From: Clostridia bacterium | GTDB lineage: Bacteria > Bacillota > Clostridia > Oscillospirales > QAKW01 | Length of the DNA: 48,298 bases | Direction: 5' to 3' | Assembly: GCA_017436525.1 (NCBI GenBank) | Contig: JAFSCX010000048.1 | Coordinates: 1 to 48,298, forward strand | Part shown: piece by piece, positions 24,522-33,110 of the stretch | How positions within the stretch are numbered: the stretch's first letter is position 1 | How the letters are laid out: each line of letters begins with the position of its first letter | Made by a program: the position numbers and the translations under genes | Notes under the pieces: generated by a model | What the model was told of the DNA's origin: nothing | The model's database searches: none | Seen by the model: the letters and a program-made list of their open reading frames with translations, nothing else

Positions 24522-25316
24522 CTAACTAAGCAGCGCACGATCGCTGGCAAAGGCGGCGCCGCTGGTCTCCTTAAAGGCCTGCAGCAGCGTTTCAACAGTC
24601 AGCTTCTTCTTTTCTTCTCCGCTGATATCCAGAATGATCTTGCCCGCATTCATCATAATCAGGCGGTTGCCATTGTCGATGGCATCCTGCATATTATGGG
24701 TGATCATCAAGGTGGTGAGCTGATGCTCCTCGACAAGCTCTCGGGTAATGGAGAGGACCTTGGCGGCTGTCTTGGGATCCAAGGCAGCAGTATGCTCATC
24801 CAATAGGAAAAGTTTGGGGCTGTTCATGGAAGCCATCAGCAGGGTGATGGCCTGCCGCTGACCGCCGGAAAGAAGGCCTACTTTGGTAGAGAGCCGCTCC
24901 TCCAACCCAAGATCCAAGCGCATCAGCATTTTTTTGAACGCTTTACGGTCGGATTCCTGAATGGCCCAAGAAAAGCCGCGGGGCTTGCCTCGATTGAGGG
25001 CCAGCGACATATTCTCCTCGATCCACATATCTGCGGCGGTGCCGGTCATGGGGTCCTGAAATACGCGGCCGATGAATTTAGCCCGCTTATGCTCGGGAAG
25101 GCGGGTGATATCCTGATCATCAATAATGATCTGCCCTTCATCCACCGGATAGGTGCCGGCAATGGCATTGAGAAGGGTGGATTTACCTGCGCCGTTGCCG
25201 CCGATTACCGTTACAAAATCGCCATCGTTTAAGGTAAGAGAGACATCATTCAATGCGACCTTTTCGTTGATGGTATCGGGATTGAAAATCTTTGTAATAT
25301 TTTTCAGCTCAAGCAT
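24522..25316 (-). CDS. ABC transporter ATPase (TrpZ type)
   Basis: Cytosolic ATPase of 264 residues that powers the permease encoded just upstream. Walker A is GGNGAGKSTLL (about 38-48), the signature LLSGGQRQAITLLMA (about 147-161) and Walker B LFLLDEHTAALDP (about 170-182), followed by the switch MITHNMQ. The LDEHTAALDP form and the pairing with a BPD_transp_2-type permease and an ABC_sub_bind lipoprotein match the transporter class called TrpXYZ, which in other Firmicutes is predicted to import tryptophan or a related compound. It overlaps the permease gene by eight bases. The trpB T-box follows 100 bases downstream. Confidence 0.9.
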   Translation of the reverse strand: MLELKNITKIFNPDTINEKVALNDVSLTLNDGDFVTVIGGNGAGKSTLLNAIAGTYPVDEGQIIIDDQDITRLPEHKRAKFIGRVFQDPMTGTAADMWIEENMSLALNRGKPRGFSWAIQESDRKAFKKMLMRLDLGLEERLSTKVGLLSGGQRQAITLLMASMNSPKLFLLDEHTAALDPKTAAKVLSITRELVEEHQLTTLMITHNMQDAIDNGNRLIMMNAGKIILDISGEEKKKLTVETLLQAFKETSGAAFASDRALLS

Positions 25317-26229
25317 GGTTGCCCTCCTCCTTTCTCTTGGCTTTGGTGAAATAGCGCTTCTTCAGATACGGGACAGCCAAGAAGACTGCAACGACCAATG
25401 CCGAAAGCATCTTCAGAAGGTCGGTATCCAAACCGAGGAAGACGACCGTCTGGTAAACCAGATAGTAGACAATGCCGCCCACAATGACACCGGAGAGCCG
25501 CACAATAAAGTTCTTGGGCAGCTTGGAAATCAAAGCCTCCCCGATGATGACGGCTGCCAAGCCGATTACAATCGCGCCGCGGCCGTCGTTGATATCGGCT
25601 TTGCCGGAATATTGGGCCATCAAGGCGCCGGAAAGGGCCACAACACCATTGGAGAGGGTGAGGCCGATCATTTTATGAAAATCTGTATTGATCCCTTGGG
25701 CTCTTGCCATTTTTTCATTGCAGCCGGTGGCGCGCATGGCAGAGCCGAATTTGGTGCCGAAGAACCAATAGAGCACCACCACAAGGGCGATGCAGAAAAG
25801 AGCAAGCACCACCAAAGCGTGGTATTTTTCAAGCTGGCTGATCAGCACCTTGAAGCTTCTTGCGGGCAGGGCCTGATTGGCTTTGCCCATGATCTTCAGA
25901 TTGACCGACCAAAGGATCAGCTGGGTTAAGATTCCCGCCAAAATGGCGGGGATTCCCATCAGCGTATGGAAAAGGCCGGTAATAAGGCCGCAGGCCATGC
26001 CTGCCAGCGTGGCAATGCCCATGGCCGGCCATACATTCCAGCCTGCCGCCATCAGCATGGCGCATACTGCCATGCCGGTTACCATAGAGCCATCGACGGT
26101 AAGATCGGCAAGATCTAAAATCTTAAAGGTGATATAGACGCCGATCGCCATAATACCCCATATCAAGCCTTGGGCGGCAGCGCCGGGCAGGGTATTGCCG
26201 TATTGCATCAGCATTTCAAGAAAGTTCAT
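25309..26229 (-). CDS. ABC transporter permease (TrpY type)
   Basis: Membrane subunit of 306 residues with about eight to nine helices and features of the branched-chain amino-acid/ribose-type permease family: IKILDLADLTVDGSMVTG-like text near 40-57 and a cytosolic coupling segment RATGCNEKMARAQGIN (about 185-200). The start at 26229 is supported by GGAGGG upstream; the TTG at 26247 would place that RBS inside the gene. It forms a transport unit with the ATPase (overlapping) and the lipoprotein gene. The substrate is inferred from context to be tryptophan or an aromatic precursor. Confidence 0.88.
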   Translation of the reverse strand: MNFLEMLMQYGNTLPGAAAQGLIWGIMAIGVYITFKILDLADLTVDGSMVTGMAVCAMLMAAGWNVWPAMGIATLAGMACGLITGLFHTLMGIPAILAGILTQLILWSVNLKIMGKANQALPARSFKVLISQLEKYHALVVLALFCIALVVVLYWFFGTKFGSAMRATGCNEKMARAQGINTDFHKMIGLTLSNGVVALSGALMAQYSGKADINDGRGAIVIGLAAVIIGEALISKLPKNFIVRLSGVIVGGIVYYLVYQTVVFLGLDTDLLKMLSALVVAVFLAVPYLKKRYFTKAKRKEEGNHA

Positions 26230-26252
26230 GATAGGGAAACCCTCCAAATCAA

Positions 26253-26283
26253 AAATATGCCGCCGCTTGCGCGGCGGTATATT
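26253..26283 (-). promoter_or_regulatory. Intercistronic hairpin between binding-protein and permease genes
   Basis: On the minus strand ATATACCGCCGC pairs with GCGGCGGCATAT around a GCAA loop and is followed by TTTTT. It lies after the lipoprotein gene and before the permease. A stable hairpin here could stop most transcripts or protect the upstream mRNA end, so that the binding protein is made in excess over the membrane parts, as in many importers. Confidence 0.7.
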
Positions 26284-26316
26284 TATTATAAGTTATTTTT
26301 TATGAAAACGCAAGGA

Positions 26317-27288
26317 TTAATCCAGAGCGGTATAGCCTTCGGGAGGAGTGATTCCGAGCGTTTTGCAGATATCTGCGTTATACTTCTTTACAGGAGCCTC
26401 GTCATAAGCGATGGGCATTTCGGAAATATCCTTTCCGTCCTTCAAAATCTCAACTGCCATCTCGCCGGTCTTTTTGCCCAAATTATAATAGTCAATGGAA
26501 AGAGTAGCGATTCCGCAACCGCCGCAGATGCCGGCCTCCCCTGCAATGATGGGGGTCTTGGTGGGCAATACAGCATTGTTGATGGTCTCGGTGCAGGATG
26601 CAGCGGTATTATCGGTGGGGATGTAGATTACATCGCATTTTGCAGCAGCTGCAGCAGCAATGTTGGCTACATCGTTGGAGGCGGAGAAGGAATAATCCTC
26701 TACCTTCAGGCCCTTCTTTTGCAGATACTCTTTCACAACCTTTACCTGATAAGCAGAGTTGGGCTCTGCGGAGCAATAAAGCATACCGACCGTCTTGGCA
26801 TTGGGAACCAGCTCAAGGATCATCTCGGCCTGCTCGGTGAGAGGAGCAAGGTCGGAGGTGCCGGAAATATTTCCGCCGACAGTGCCGCTAAAATCATCAA
26901 TCTCCAGCGCAACACCATATTCGGTAACAGAGGTGCCCAAGATGGGAATCTCCAAAGTGGCGTTGGCGGCCGCCTGCAGAGCGCCGGTTGCATTTGCCAT
27001 GATCAGATCTACATTTTTGGAGACAAAATCGTTTACGATGGTTACGCAGGTATTATTCTCGCCTGCACCGTTCCCATCTAAGAAAGTTACATTCTCTTCG
27101 CCAAGGCCTGCGATGACCGCATCCTTAAAGCCTTTGGTGGCGGCGTCCAGCGCATCATGGGTTACCAGCTGGCATACGCCGATGGTGTATTTATCGTCGG
27201 TGGCCTCCCCGCAGGAGGTGAGCGATACCATGGCGGTGGCCATCATTACAAGTGCCAGCAGAGCGGCAATCAGTCTTTTTGCTTTCAT
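26317..27288 (-). CDS. ABC substrate-binding lipoprotein (TrpX type)
   Basis: Secreted, lipid-anchored receptor of 323 residues. The signal peptide (about 1-25) ends in a lipobox, LTSC followed by G (Cys about 26). The mature part has the two-lobed ABC_sub_bind fold, starting YTIGVCQLVTHDALDAATKGF (about 34-54). IMANATGALQAA (about 95-106), TSVTEYGVAL and YIPTDNTAASCTETI (about 223-237) line the predicted cleft. Several relatives are annotated as tryptophan-binding TrpX. The RBS AAAAGGAGAA precedes the ATG. It is the first gene of the transporter operon and has its own promoter; no T-box is seen here. Confidence 0.88.
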   Translation of the reverse strand: MKAKRLIAALLALVMMATAMVSLTSCGEATDDKYTIGVCQLVTHDALDAATKGFKDAVIAGLGEENVTFLDGNGAGENNTCVTIVNDFVSKNVDLIMANATGALQAAANATLEIPILGTSVTEYGVALEIDDFSGTVGGNISGTSDLAPLTEQAEMILELVPNAKTVGMLYCSAEPNSAYQVKVVKEYLQKKGLKVEDYSFSASNDVANIAAAAAAKCDVIYIPTDNTAASCTETINNAVLPTKTPIIAGEAGICGGCGIATLSIDYYNLGKKTGEMAVEILKDGKDISEMPIAYDEAPVKKYNADICKTLGITPPEGYTALD

Positions 27289-27346
27289 TTTAATGTTCTC
27301 CTTTTATATAACAATATCGCAGGAATGAATTCCTTTTGTTGTTTAA

Positions 27347-27376
27347 GACTTTAACACATAAAAGCGCTAAAGTCAA
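27347..27376 (-). promoter_or_regulatory. Promoter of the TrpXYZ-type transporter operon
   Basis: On the minus strand, TTGACT (27376-27371), a 17-bp spacer and TAAAGT (27353-27348). The two boxes carry the halves of an inverted repeat, GACTTTA-N14-TAAAGTC (27347-27374). This could be an operator for an unidentified regulator or a coincidence of box sequences. Confidence 0.7.
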
Positions 27377-27403
27377 GGCTTTTTTACAAAAAAATCAAAA
27401 AAA

Positions 27404-27428
27404 TTCCGCCCCGTGCAAAAGGGCGGAA
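27404..27428 (-). terminator. Terminator of the mre/HAD operon
   Basis: TTCCGCCC (27404-27411) pairs with GGGCGGAA (27421-27428). On the minus strand it is followed by a run of T residues. It ends the transcript that includes the HAD phosphatase gene. Confidence 0.8.
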
Positions 27429-27435
27429 AAATTGT

Positions 27436-28053
27436 TTATTTATTATTAGGAAGAATTCCATTCTCAGCCAAAAAAACAAAGAATTTTTCGGGTGTGGAAA
27501 AGTGATGGGTTTGATAGCCGCATTTTTGAGCACCCTCGATATTCACCAAGGTATCGTCCACAAAAAGGGTTTCCTCCGGCTTGAAATGGAAGCGGCGCGC
27601 TGTCTCCATAAAGATATCGGCATGGGGCTTGATCAAACCCATGCGGGAGGAAATGGCAAGGCCATCCATCTTTGCAAGGGGCGGGCAGGAGGGGGCAAAA
27701 TCATCAAATTGCTCCGAGAAATTGGAGAGCAGATAGCAAGGATAGCCGGCCTCATGAAGGCGGTCTACAATATCTTCCATTTCAGGGAAGAGGGGGAGGG
27801 CATAGGGCCATTTTTCCAAGAACGTATCAAAGACCATCTCGGGAATATCCAGCATATATTCGCGCATCAGCTTGCCGATTTCATCTCTTTTATAATCACC
27901 GCGGTCATAGAGATGCCAAGGAGAGTCTGCGGCAAAAAAACGCTTCATAACATCGGCGGCAAAAGCACTGTCGCCGGTGATCTCTTCAAATAATTCGCGA
28001 AAGCGCACATCTACAAAGACCCCGCCGCAATCAAATAAAATTTGCTTGATCAT
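27436..28053 (-). CDS. HAD-superfamily hydrolase
   Basis: Haloacid-dehalogenase-like hydrolase of 205 residues, probably a small-molecule phosphatase of the YihX-like subfamily. The nucleophile motif is LFDCGGVFVDV (Asp about 8). The second motif is LLSNFS (about 109-114), the lysine GLIKPHADIF near 139, and the acidic motif LFVDDTLVNIEGA (about 161-173). An alpha-helical cap (about 15-95) sits after motif I. The ATG at 28053 has AGGAGG upstream; a longer start at 28095 is unlikely. It is the last gene behind mrdA. Its substrate is unknown and its link to cell-wall synthesis is only positional. Confidence 0.85.
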   Translation of the reverse strand: MIKQILFDCGGVFVDVRFRELFEEITGDSAFAADVMKRFFAADSPWHLYDRGDYKRDEIGKLMREYMLDIPEMVFDTFLEKWPYALPLFPEMEDIVDRLHEAGYPCYLLSNFSEQFDDFAPSCPPLAKMDGLAISSRMGLIKPHADIFMETARRFHFKPEETLFVDDTLVNIEGAQKCGYQTHHFSTPEKFFVFLAENGILPNNK

Positions 28054-28091
28054 AATACCTCCTATAGTTAATATTGAAATTTTTTGATTGA

Positions 28092-30143
28092 TCAAGGGAG
28101 GAGCGTGTTTTCTTCGGTCAGCTGATCTCCGACCGATACTTTTGAAAAATATGAATCAAATACATCTCTTGCGACGGATCCGACATAATTACCGTGGGCC
28201 CCATGCTCCACAATGACACTGACCGCAATTTTGGGATTTTCAGCAGGCGCAAAGGCTACAAATACACCATTGGCCGAGCCTTCAGGCACCGAGGCGGTGC
28301 CGGTCTTGGCACCGGCGGAGATGGAATAGGAGGCGCCGAATACGCCGGCGGCAGTACCCCGCTGCGCGCAGGCGATCATCCCGTCGATGATGGCGTTGAA
28401 ATTCTCTTCCTTCATTTTGAGATTATCGGCCACCTTGATTTTTTCTTCCTCCAAGCAAACGCCGGAGACCGCATCATAGATTCCTTTTACCAGATGGGTA
28501 TTATAGCGGGTGCCGCCGTTTACAATGGTTGCTACATAATTGGCAAGCTGCAGAGGGGTGAAAAGATTATCCGATTGGCCGATGGCCGCCTGCAGGGTAT
28601 CGCCGGGATACCAAGCCTCATCAATGGAGGCGCGGTATTTCGGCCCTGCTAAAATGCCGGTGGCTTCTCCGATTTCCACCCCCGTCTTGATGCCAAGCCC
28701 TAATTTGATACAATAGCGGTTGAGGGCATCAATCCCCAAGCGATCGGCCGATTCATAGAAATAATAGTTGCAGGAATTCTTTAAGGCATCCTCAATCCCT
28801 TGAGGGCCATGGCCGCGGCCATATTGAGAATAGATCCAGCAGCGGGGGCTATAGCCTTCATATTTTACATATTTGCCCACATCGTTGATCTTTTCATAAC
28901 GCCCCACCTTCTCCTCTTCCAGCGCGGCAATGCCGGTGGCCATCTTAAAGGTAGAGCCGGGGGCGTAGGTGCCTAAAAATGCCCGATTAAAGAGGGGAAG
29001 CTTTTTATCGGTGGCAAGATCGGAATACTTATTTTCATATTCATCCTGCGTATAGGTGGGATAGGTGGCGCTGGCCAAAATGGCGCCGCTATTGACATCA
29101 ATGACCACTGCGGCGCCTGCATCGGCATCTTCGCCGTCCCGCCCCGGCTCATGGGCTCTGCGGGCGATGGTTTCGATGCAATCCTTCAGCGAATCCTGCA
29201 GGACCTTTTGCAGCTTGCTATCAATGGTCAATACCACATTGTTGCCGCCCTGAGGCTCTTTAAGGACCGTTACATTCAGCACCTTGCCGTTGGAATCCCG
29301 CTCAATCACACGGGTACCGTCGGTACCCTTTAGGGTTTCTTCCATGGCTTTTTCAATGCCGCTTTTCCCGACAGAATCGTTCATTTTATAGCCTTTTTCC
29401 GCAAGCTCTTGATATTCTTCGGCATAGATTTTATCCACATAGCCCAAAAGATGAGGGGCAATGGAGGGATCGGTATAATAGCGGATGGGGCGGGTATCAA
29501 TATCAACGCCCTTATAGAGATCGGAAAGCTGCTTGATGGTGGCCACAACATCTACGCTGACATTTTCTGCAAATTCATAAGGCGTAGAAAGGGAAAAGGC
29601 GCTGATCTCCATTTCATAGCGTACTCCTGCGATCTTGCGCTGCTCCGCCTTGGTATAGCCGGAAAGGTCGTATTTTTCCACCAGCGCGGAGAAGCTCTCT
29701 TCGGCCGAAGGGGTGCCGCTCAATTTAGCCGTCTTCCATAGGCGGGTAAGCGCAGCATCCTTCTTATCCGAAGTGGTATAAGAAAAAGGTTCTTCCTTGG
29801 TGAGAGGAAGGCGATCATGATAGGCGGTTTTATGCTCCTCCAATAAGGAGATCAGCGAAAGAATAATGTCGTTTTGCTCGGCCTTGGGCATCAGGGCACG
29901 GGTGAAGCGGACACAATAACCGGTGGTATTGGTTACAAGGCTGACTCCGTTGCAATCGAAGATGCTGCCCCGCGAGGCGGTCAGATTTTCGGTGGAATAA
30001 ATTTTTTGGGTGGATTGCTCTTTATAATAGTCTCCGTTGACCAGCTGAAGGCGGATCAGGGTGAATACATAACTGATAAAGACCACAAAGACTACCCCGA
30101 TCACGATGGGATAACGGTATTTACTGTTTTTAAGAGAAGTCAT
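28092..30143 (-). CDS. mrdA: Penicillin-binding protein 2 (elongation transpeptidase)
   Basis: Class B PBP of 683 residues that cross-links peptidoglycan during rod elongation. One N-terminal membrane helix (about 12-32) is followed by the pedestal/dimerisation domain (about 50-290) and the transpeptidase domain. The three active-site motifs are present: STFK in APGSTFKMATG (Ser about 394), SCN in KNSCNYYFYE (about 457) and KTG in GAKTGTASVP (about 613). Its start overlaps mreD by four bases. Its place at the end of mreBCD matches its role with the MreB elongasome and a RodA-type polymerase, which is not seen in this window. Confidence 0.95.
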   Translation of the reverse strand: MTSLKNSKYRYPIVIGVVFVVFISYVFTLIRLQLVNGDYYKEQSTQKIYSTENLTASRGSIFDCNGVSLVTNTTGYCVRFTRALMPKAEQNDIILSLISLLEEHKTAYHDRLPLTKEEPFSYTTSDKKDAALTRLWKTAKLSGTPSAEESFSALVEKYDLSGYTKAEQRKIAGVRYEMEISAFSLSTPYEFAENVSVDVVATIKQLSDLYKGVDIDTRPIRYYTDPSIAPHLLGYVDKIYAEEYQELAEKGYKMNDSVGKSGIEKAMEETLKGTDGTRVIERDSNGKVLNVTVLKEPQGGNNVVLTIDSKLQKVLQDSLKDCIETIARRAHEPGRDGEDADAGAAVVIDVNSGAILASATYPTYTQDEYENKYSDLATDKKLPLFNRAFLGTYAPGSTFKMATGIAALEEEKVGRYEKINDVGKYVKYEGYSPRCWIYSQYGRGHGPQGIEDALKNSCNYYFYESADRLGIDALNRYCIKLGLGIKTGVEIGEATGILAGPKYRASIDEAWYPGDTLQAAIGQSDNLFTPLQLANYVATIVNGGTRYNTHLVKGIYDAVSGVCLEEEKIKVADNLKMKEENFNAIIDGMIACAQRGTAAGVFGASYSISAGAKTGTASVPEGSANGVFVAFAPAENPKIAVSVIVEHGAHGNYVGSVARDVFDSYFSKVSVGDQLTEENTLLP

Positions 30144-30667
30144 AGTAGCTCATCCTCCTCTTTGCGGAATTTACGGTCGAAATAATAGAGGATACCGTAG
30201 AGGGGAAAAGCAAAAATTCCGGAGAAGAAAAAAGTGGGCAGAATACGTTGGAGAAGCGCGGTCCCCAAGGAAATGCGCTCCCATAAAAGCAGATGGAAAA
30301 GAAAATCCACCGCCTGCTGCAGGAATAAAGCAATCAAAGCCACATAGATGAAGCTGATAAATTTTCGCTGAAGAAAGAGGGCCAAGGCGGCAGCGGTGAA
30401 ATAGGCGATAAACATAAAAAGGATTCCATCCATCCCGACAAAGGAGGAGGTTACCATCTGCGAGAGCAAGCCCGCACCGAGGCCAAACCAAAGGGCGAAA
30501 TCCGCAGTCTCGAAAAAGGCTACTCCGATGGTGAGCAGCAGCAAAAGAGAAGGCGCGCACCCTAAAAAGCGCACGCCGAAAGCCGGTACACTTTGCAAAA
30601 GAAAGCATACCAGCGTCAGAATGGTATATTCAATGATTTTTCGATAACTACGAGGCCTACTAAACAT
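30140..30667 (-). CDS. mreD: Rod-shape-determining protein MreD
   Basis: Small, very hydrophobic membrane protein of 175 residues with five to six predicted helices, part of the elongasome that links MreB filaments to the wall-synthesis enzymes. Sequence conservation in MreD is low, and the call rests on size, membrane profile and position between mreC and mrdA. It overlaps mreC by one base (TAATG) and mrdA by four, so translation is coupled along the operon. Confidence 0.88.
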   Translation of the reverse strand: MFSRPRSYRKIIEYTILTLVCFLLQSVPAFGVRFLGCAPSLLLLLTIGVAFFETADFALWFGLGAGLLSQMVTSSFVGMDGILFMFIAYFTAAALALFLQRKFISFIYVALIALFLQQAVDFLFHLLLWERISLGTALLQRILPTFFFSGIFAFPLYGILYYFDRKFRKEEDELL

Positions 30668-31506
30668 TAGCGCTCACTTTCAAAATTGGTAATAACGAAT
30701 ACGGTGCTTACTTGATCTACCTGCACCGCAGGCTCCAATACGGCATATTGGGAGATGCCGTGGCTTTCGGTTTTGAGCTCTTTTACGCGGCCTAAAAGAA
30801 TCCCCTTGGGGAAAATTCCGCCTACACCGCTGGTTTCCACAGCGTCGCCGCTTTGAAGGACCACATCGGTATTGAGATAAGCCATCCGAAGGAGGTTTTG
30901 CTCCGAGAGGGAATAATCCCAATCCAATACCCCCACATCCTGCGTGCGGGTTACAATCGCGCCCATCTCGCAGGAAGAATCCAGAATGGTGGTTACCTTG
31001 CTCCAAGAAAGGCCAAGCTCATTAATGTATCCTACTACTCCGTCGGCCGTCATTACAAGGTCCTTTTCGGCCAGCCCGTCTGCCGAGCCCTTATTGAGGG
31101 TCAGAGTATGAGAATAGCCGTTTTGATCGCTGCCCACCACCAAGCAGGGGGCAAAATCAAAGTCCTTATGCTCCTCGGCGATGCCCAGCATCGCCTTGAG
31201 ATTCTGATTCTCATTGGCATAGGCTTCGGCATCCCGCAGCAGCTGGCTGATGCTGGCAAGCTCATTTTTAAGCTTATTATTTTCCTCTAAAAGCGCATCA
31301 TACTCTGTATAAGCCCGCACCAAATTACCGCCGTAGCGGATGGCGGTGGAGCAGAAATTTTGCACCGGCGTAATGAGAGAGCCTGCCAGATTCTCAAAAA
31401 AGGTCAGGTGCCCGTGGGCCGCAGTGTCCAGCACCATCATGCCCAGGAGCAAAACCGCCACAATACAGGCTGCTATGAAAGATTTTGTTTTCAAAAATGC
31501 CTTCAT
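30667..31506 (-). CDS. mreC: Rod-shape-determining protein MreC
   Basis: Bitopic membrane protein of 279 residues. One N-terminal helix (about 9-28) is followed by a coiled coil (about 65-105, with YDALLEENNKLKNELASISQLL) that mediates dimers. The extracellular beta-barrel part includes VVGSDQNGYSHTLTLNKGSADGL (about 124-146) and VETSGVGGIFPKGILLGRV (about 222-240), typical of MreC. It connects MreB and MreD to PBP2 on the outside. It is three bases from mreB and overlaps mreD. Confidence 0.93.
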   Translation of the reverse strand: MKAFLKTKSFIAACIVAVLLLGMMVLDTAAHGHLTFFENLAGSLITPVQNFCSTAIRYGGNLVRAYTEYDALLEENNKLKNELASISQLLRDAEAYANENQNLKAMLGIAEEHKDFDFAPCLVVGSDQNGYSHTLTLNKGSADGLAEKDLVMTADGVVGYINELGLSWSKVTTILDSSCEMGAIVTRTQDVGVLDWDYSLSEQNLLRMAYLNTDVVLQSGDAVETSGVGGIFPKGILLGRVKELKTESHGISQYAVLEPAVQVDQVSTVFVITNFESER

Positions 31507-31509
31507 CGC

Positions 31510-32553
31510 TTATCGGGCAAGGGAGGCCCAGAGAAGGGGGTTCTCCAAACTCTTACCGGTACCCAGAGCGACGCAATCCAAAGGCTCATCGGCAATATAT
31601 ACAGGCATGCCGGTTTCTTTATTAATCAATGCATCCAAGCCTCGAAGAAGCGCACCGCCGCCGGTGAGGGTGATGCCGTGGTCAATGATATCTGCGGCAA
31701 GCTCGGGAGGCGTATCCTCCAAGGTCTGCTTAATGGCGTCGATCACGATCTGCACATTCTCTGCCAATGCTTCTCTTACATGAGCGGCACTGATATCAAT
31801 ATTCTTAGGCAGGCCGGAAATCAGATCGCGGCCGCGCACATTCATTGAGCTCTCTCCGGTATAAGGGTAGGCAGAGCCGATCTGGAATTTGATTTCCTCG
31901 GCGGTACGATCGCCGATCAAAAGATTGAAGTGCTTTTTTACATAGGCAACAATGGCGGAATCAAAGGCATCTCCTGCTACTCTTACCGAGCGGGAGGATA
32001 CAATGCCGCCCAAAGAAATGACTGCCACCTCAGAGGTGCCGCCGCCGATATCAACCACCATGCTTCCGGTGGGCTCGCCTACAGGAAGCCCTGCGCCGAT
32101 GGCAGCCGCCAGAGGCTCTTCAATGATTCTTACATCTTTTGCGCCGGTTTCGTAGGCTGCATTTTCAACTGCCCGATGCTCCACATCTGTTACGCCGAAG
32201 GGGATGCAGATGAGGATCCGCTTTTTGGTAAGAGGGGTATTGCCCATGGTCTTTTTCAGGAAAAAGCGCAGCATGGCAGCACCGCTCTCAAAATCGGCGA
32301 TAACCCCTTCCTTCAGAGGGCGTACGGCACGAATACTGTCGGGCGTTCTGCCGATCATCTCCTTGGCCTCTTGGCCTACCGCTACCACCCGATCATTGAT
32401 GGTATCGATGGCGACAACGCTGGGCTCTCTTAAAATGATGCCCTTGCCGCTGCGATAGACAATGGTATTGGCGGTGCCAAGATCAATGCCGATATCTGTA
32501 TAATTCAAAAATTTCAAGGCGCTCAGCTTTGTTAAAAAATTGGTCTTTTTCAT
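31510..32553 (-). CDS. mreB: Rod-shape-determining protein MreB
   Basis: Actin-like ATPase of 347 residues that forms membrane-bound filaments guiding wall synthesis. The phosphate-1 motif is IGIDLGTANTIVY (about 21-33). The phosphate-2 motif is VVDIGGGTSEVAVISLG (about 167-183), and the adenosine motif is ITLTGGGALLRGLD (about 292-305). IPFGVTDVEHRAV and RIIEEPLAAAIGAGLPV are MreB hallmarks. The basic, hydrophobic N-terminus (MKKTNFLTKLSALKFL) could be the membrane anchor. Maf overlaps its start by four bases. Confidence 0.96.
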   Translation of the reverse strand: MKKTNFLTKLSALKFLNYTDIGIDLGTANTIVYRSGKGIILREPSVVAIDTINDRVVAVGQEAKEMIGRTPDSIRAVRPLKEGVIADFESGAAMLRFFLKKTMGNTPLTKKRILICIPFGVTDVEHRAVENAAYETGAKDVRIIEEPLAAAIGAGLPVGEPTGSMVVDIGGGTSEVAVISLGGIVSSRSVRVAGDAFDSAIVAYVKKHFNLLIGDRTAEEIKFQIGSAYPYTGESSMNVRGRDLISGLPKNIDISAAHVREALAENVQIVIDAIKQTLEDTPPELAADIIDHGITLTGGGALLRGLDALINKETGMPVYIADEPLDCVALGTGKSLENPLLWASLAR

Positions 32554-33110
32554 TTTTTACCTCTCTCTTGTATTTCTTGCAAATATGCTTCAAAGCGCTC
32601 GGCGGGAAAGCCTACCACATTGGTGAAGCTTCCTTCGATAAACGCTGCAAAATCACTATCTTGAATCCCGTAGGCGCCTGCTTTATCCATCGGAGAGCCG
32701 GTGGCAATATAGCGGCGGATTTCCTCTTGGGATAGGGGACGAAAATGCACAGCCGTACAGTCGGTAAAGATCTGCTCTTCCCCTAAATAGCGCAGATAGA
32801 CGCCGGTGTAGACATGATGGGTGCGGCCGCTCAAGGAGCGAAGCATCTCAAAGGCTTCCTTCTCATCCGATGGCTTGCCTAATATGACGCCGTCTAAGCA
32901 GACAATCGTATCGGCGGCTACCAGCAACCGATCTTTTTCCCCTTTAATGCTGCGGCCTTTGCCTGCCGCAAGGGTCTCCACATAGGCAGGCGGTGCGTTG
33001 AATGGCACCTGCTGCTCATCAAAGGTGGGGTGTACCGCTTCCACCTGATGGCCCATCTCCTCTAAGATTTGCCGCCTTCTCGGCGATTGGGAGGCCAGCA
33101 GAATTTTCAT
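32550..33110 (-). CDS. maf: Maf family nucleotide pyrophosphatase
   Basis: House-cleaning nucleoside triphosphate pyrophosphatase of 186 residues, historically named for septum-formation inhibition. The signature LASQSPRRRQIL lies at about 5-16, VAADTIVCLDG at about 66-76, GKPSDEKEAFEML at about 79-91, and YAYGIQD-like GAYGIQDSDFAAFIEG at about 147-162. It hydrolyses modified or canonical NTPs such as dTTP or UTP. It overlaps both zapA and mreB by four bases, the standard arrangement in Firmicutes elongation clusters. Confidence 0.93.
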   Translation of the reverse strand: MKILLASQSPRRRQILEEMGHQVEAVHPTFDEQQVPFNAPPAYVETLAAGKGRSIKGEKDRLLVAADTIVCLDGVILGKPSDEKEAFEMLRSLSGRTHHVYTGVYLRYLGEEQIFTDCTAVHFRPLSQEEIRRYIATGSPMDKAGAYGIQDSDFAAFIEGSFTNVVGFPAERFEAYLQEIQERGKK

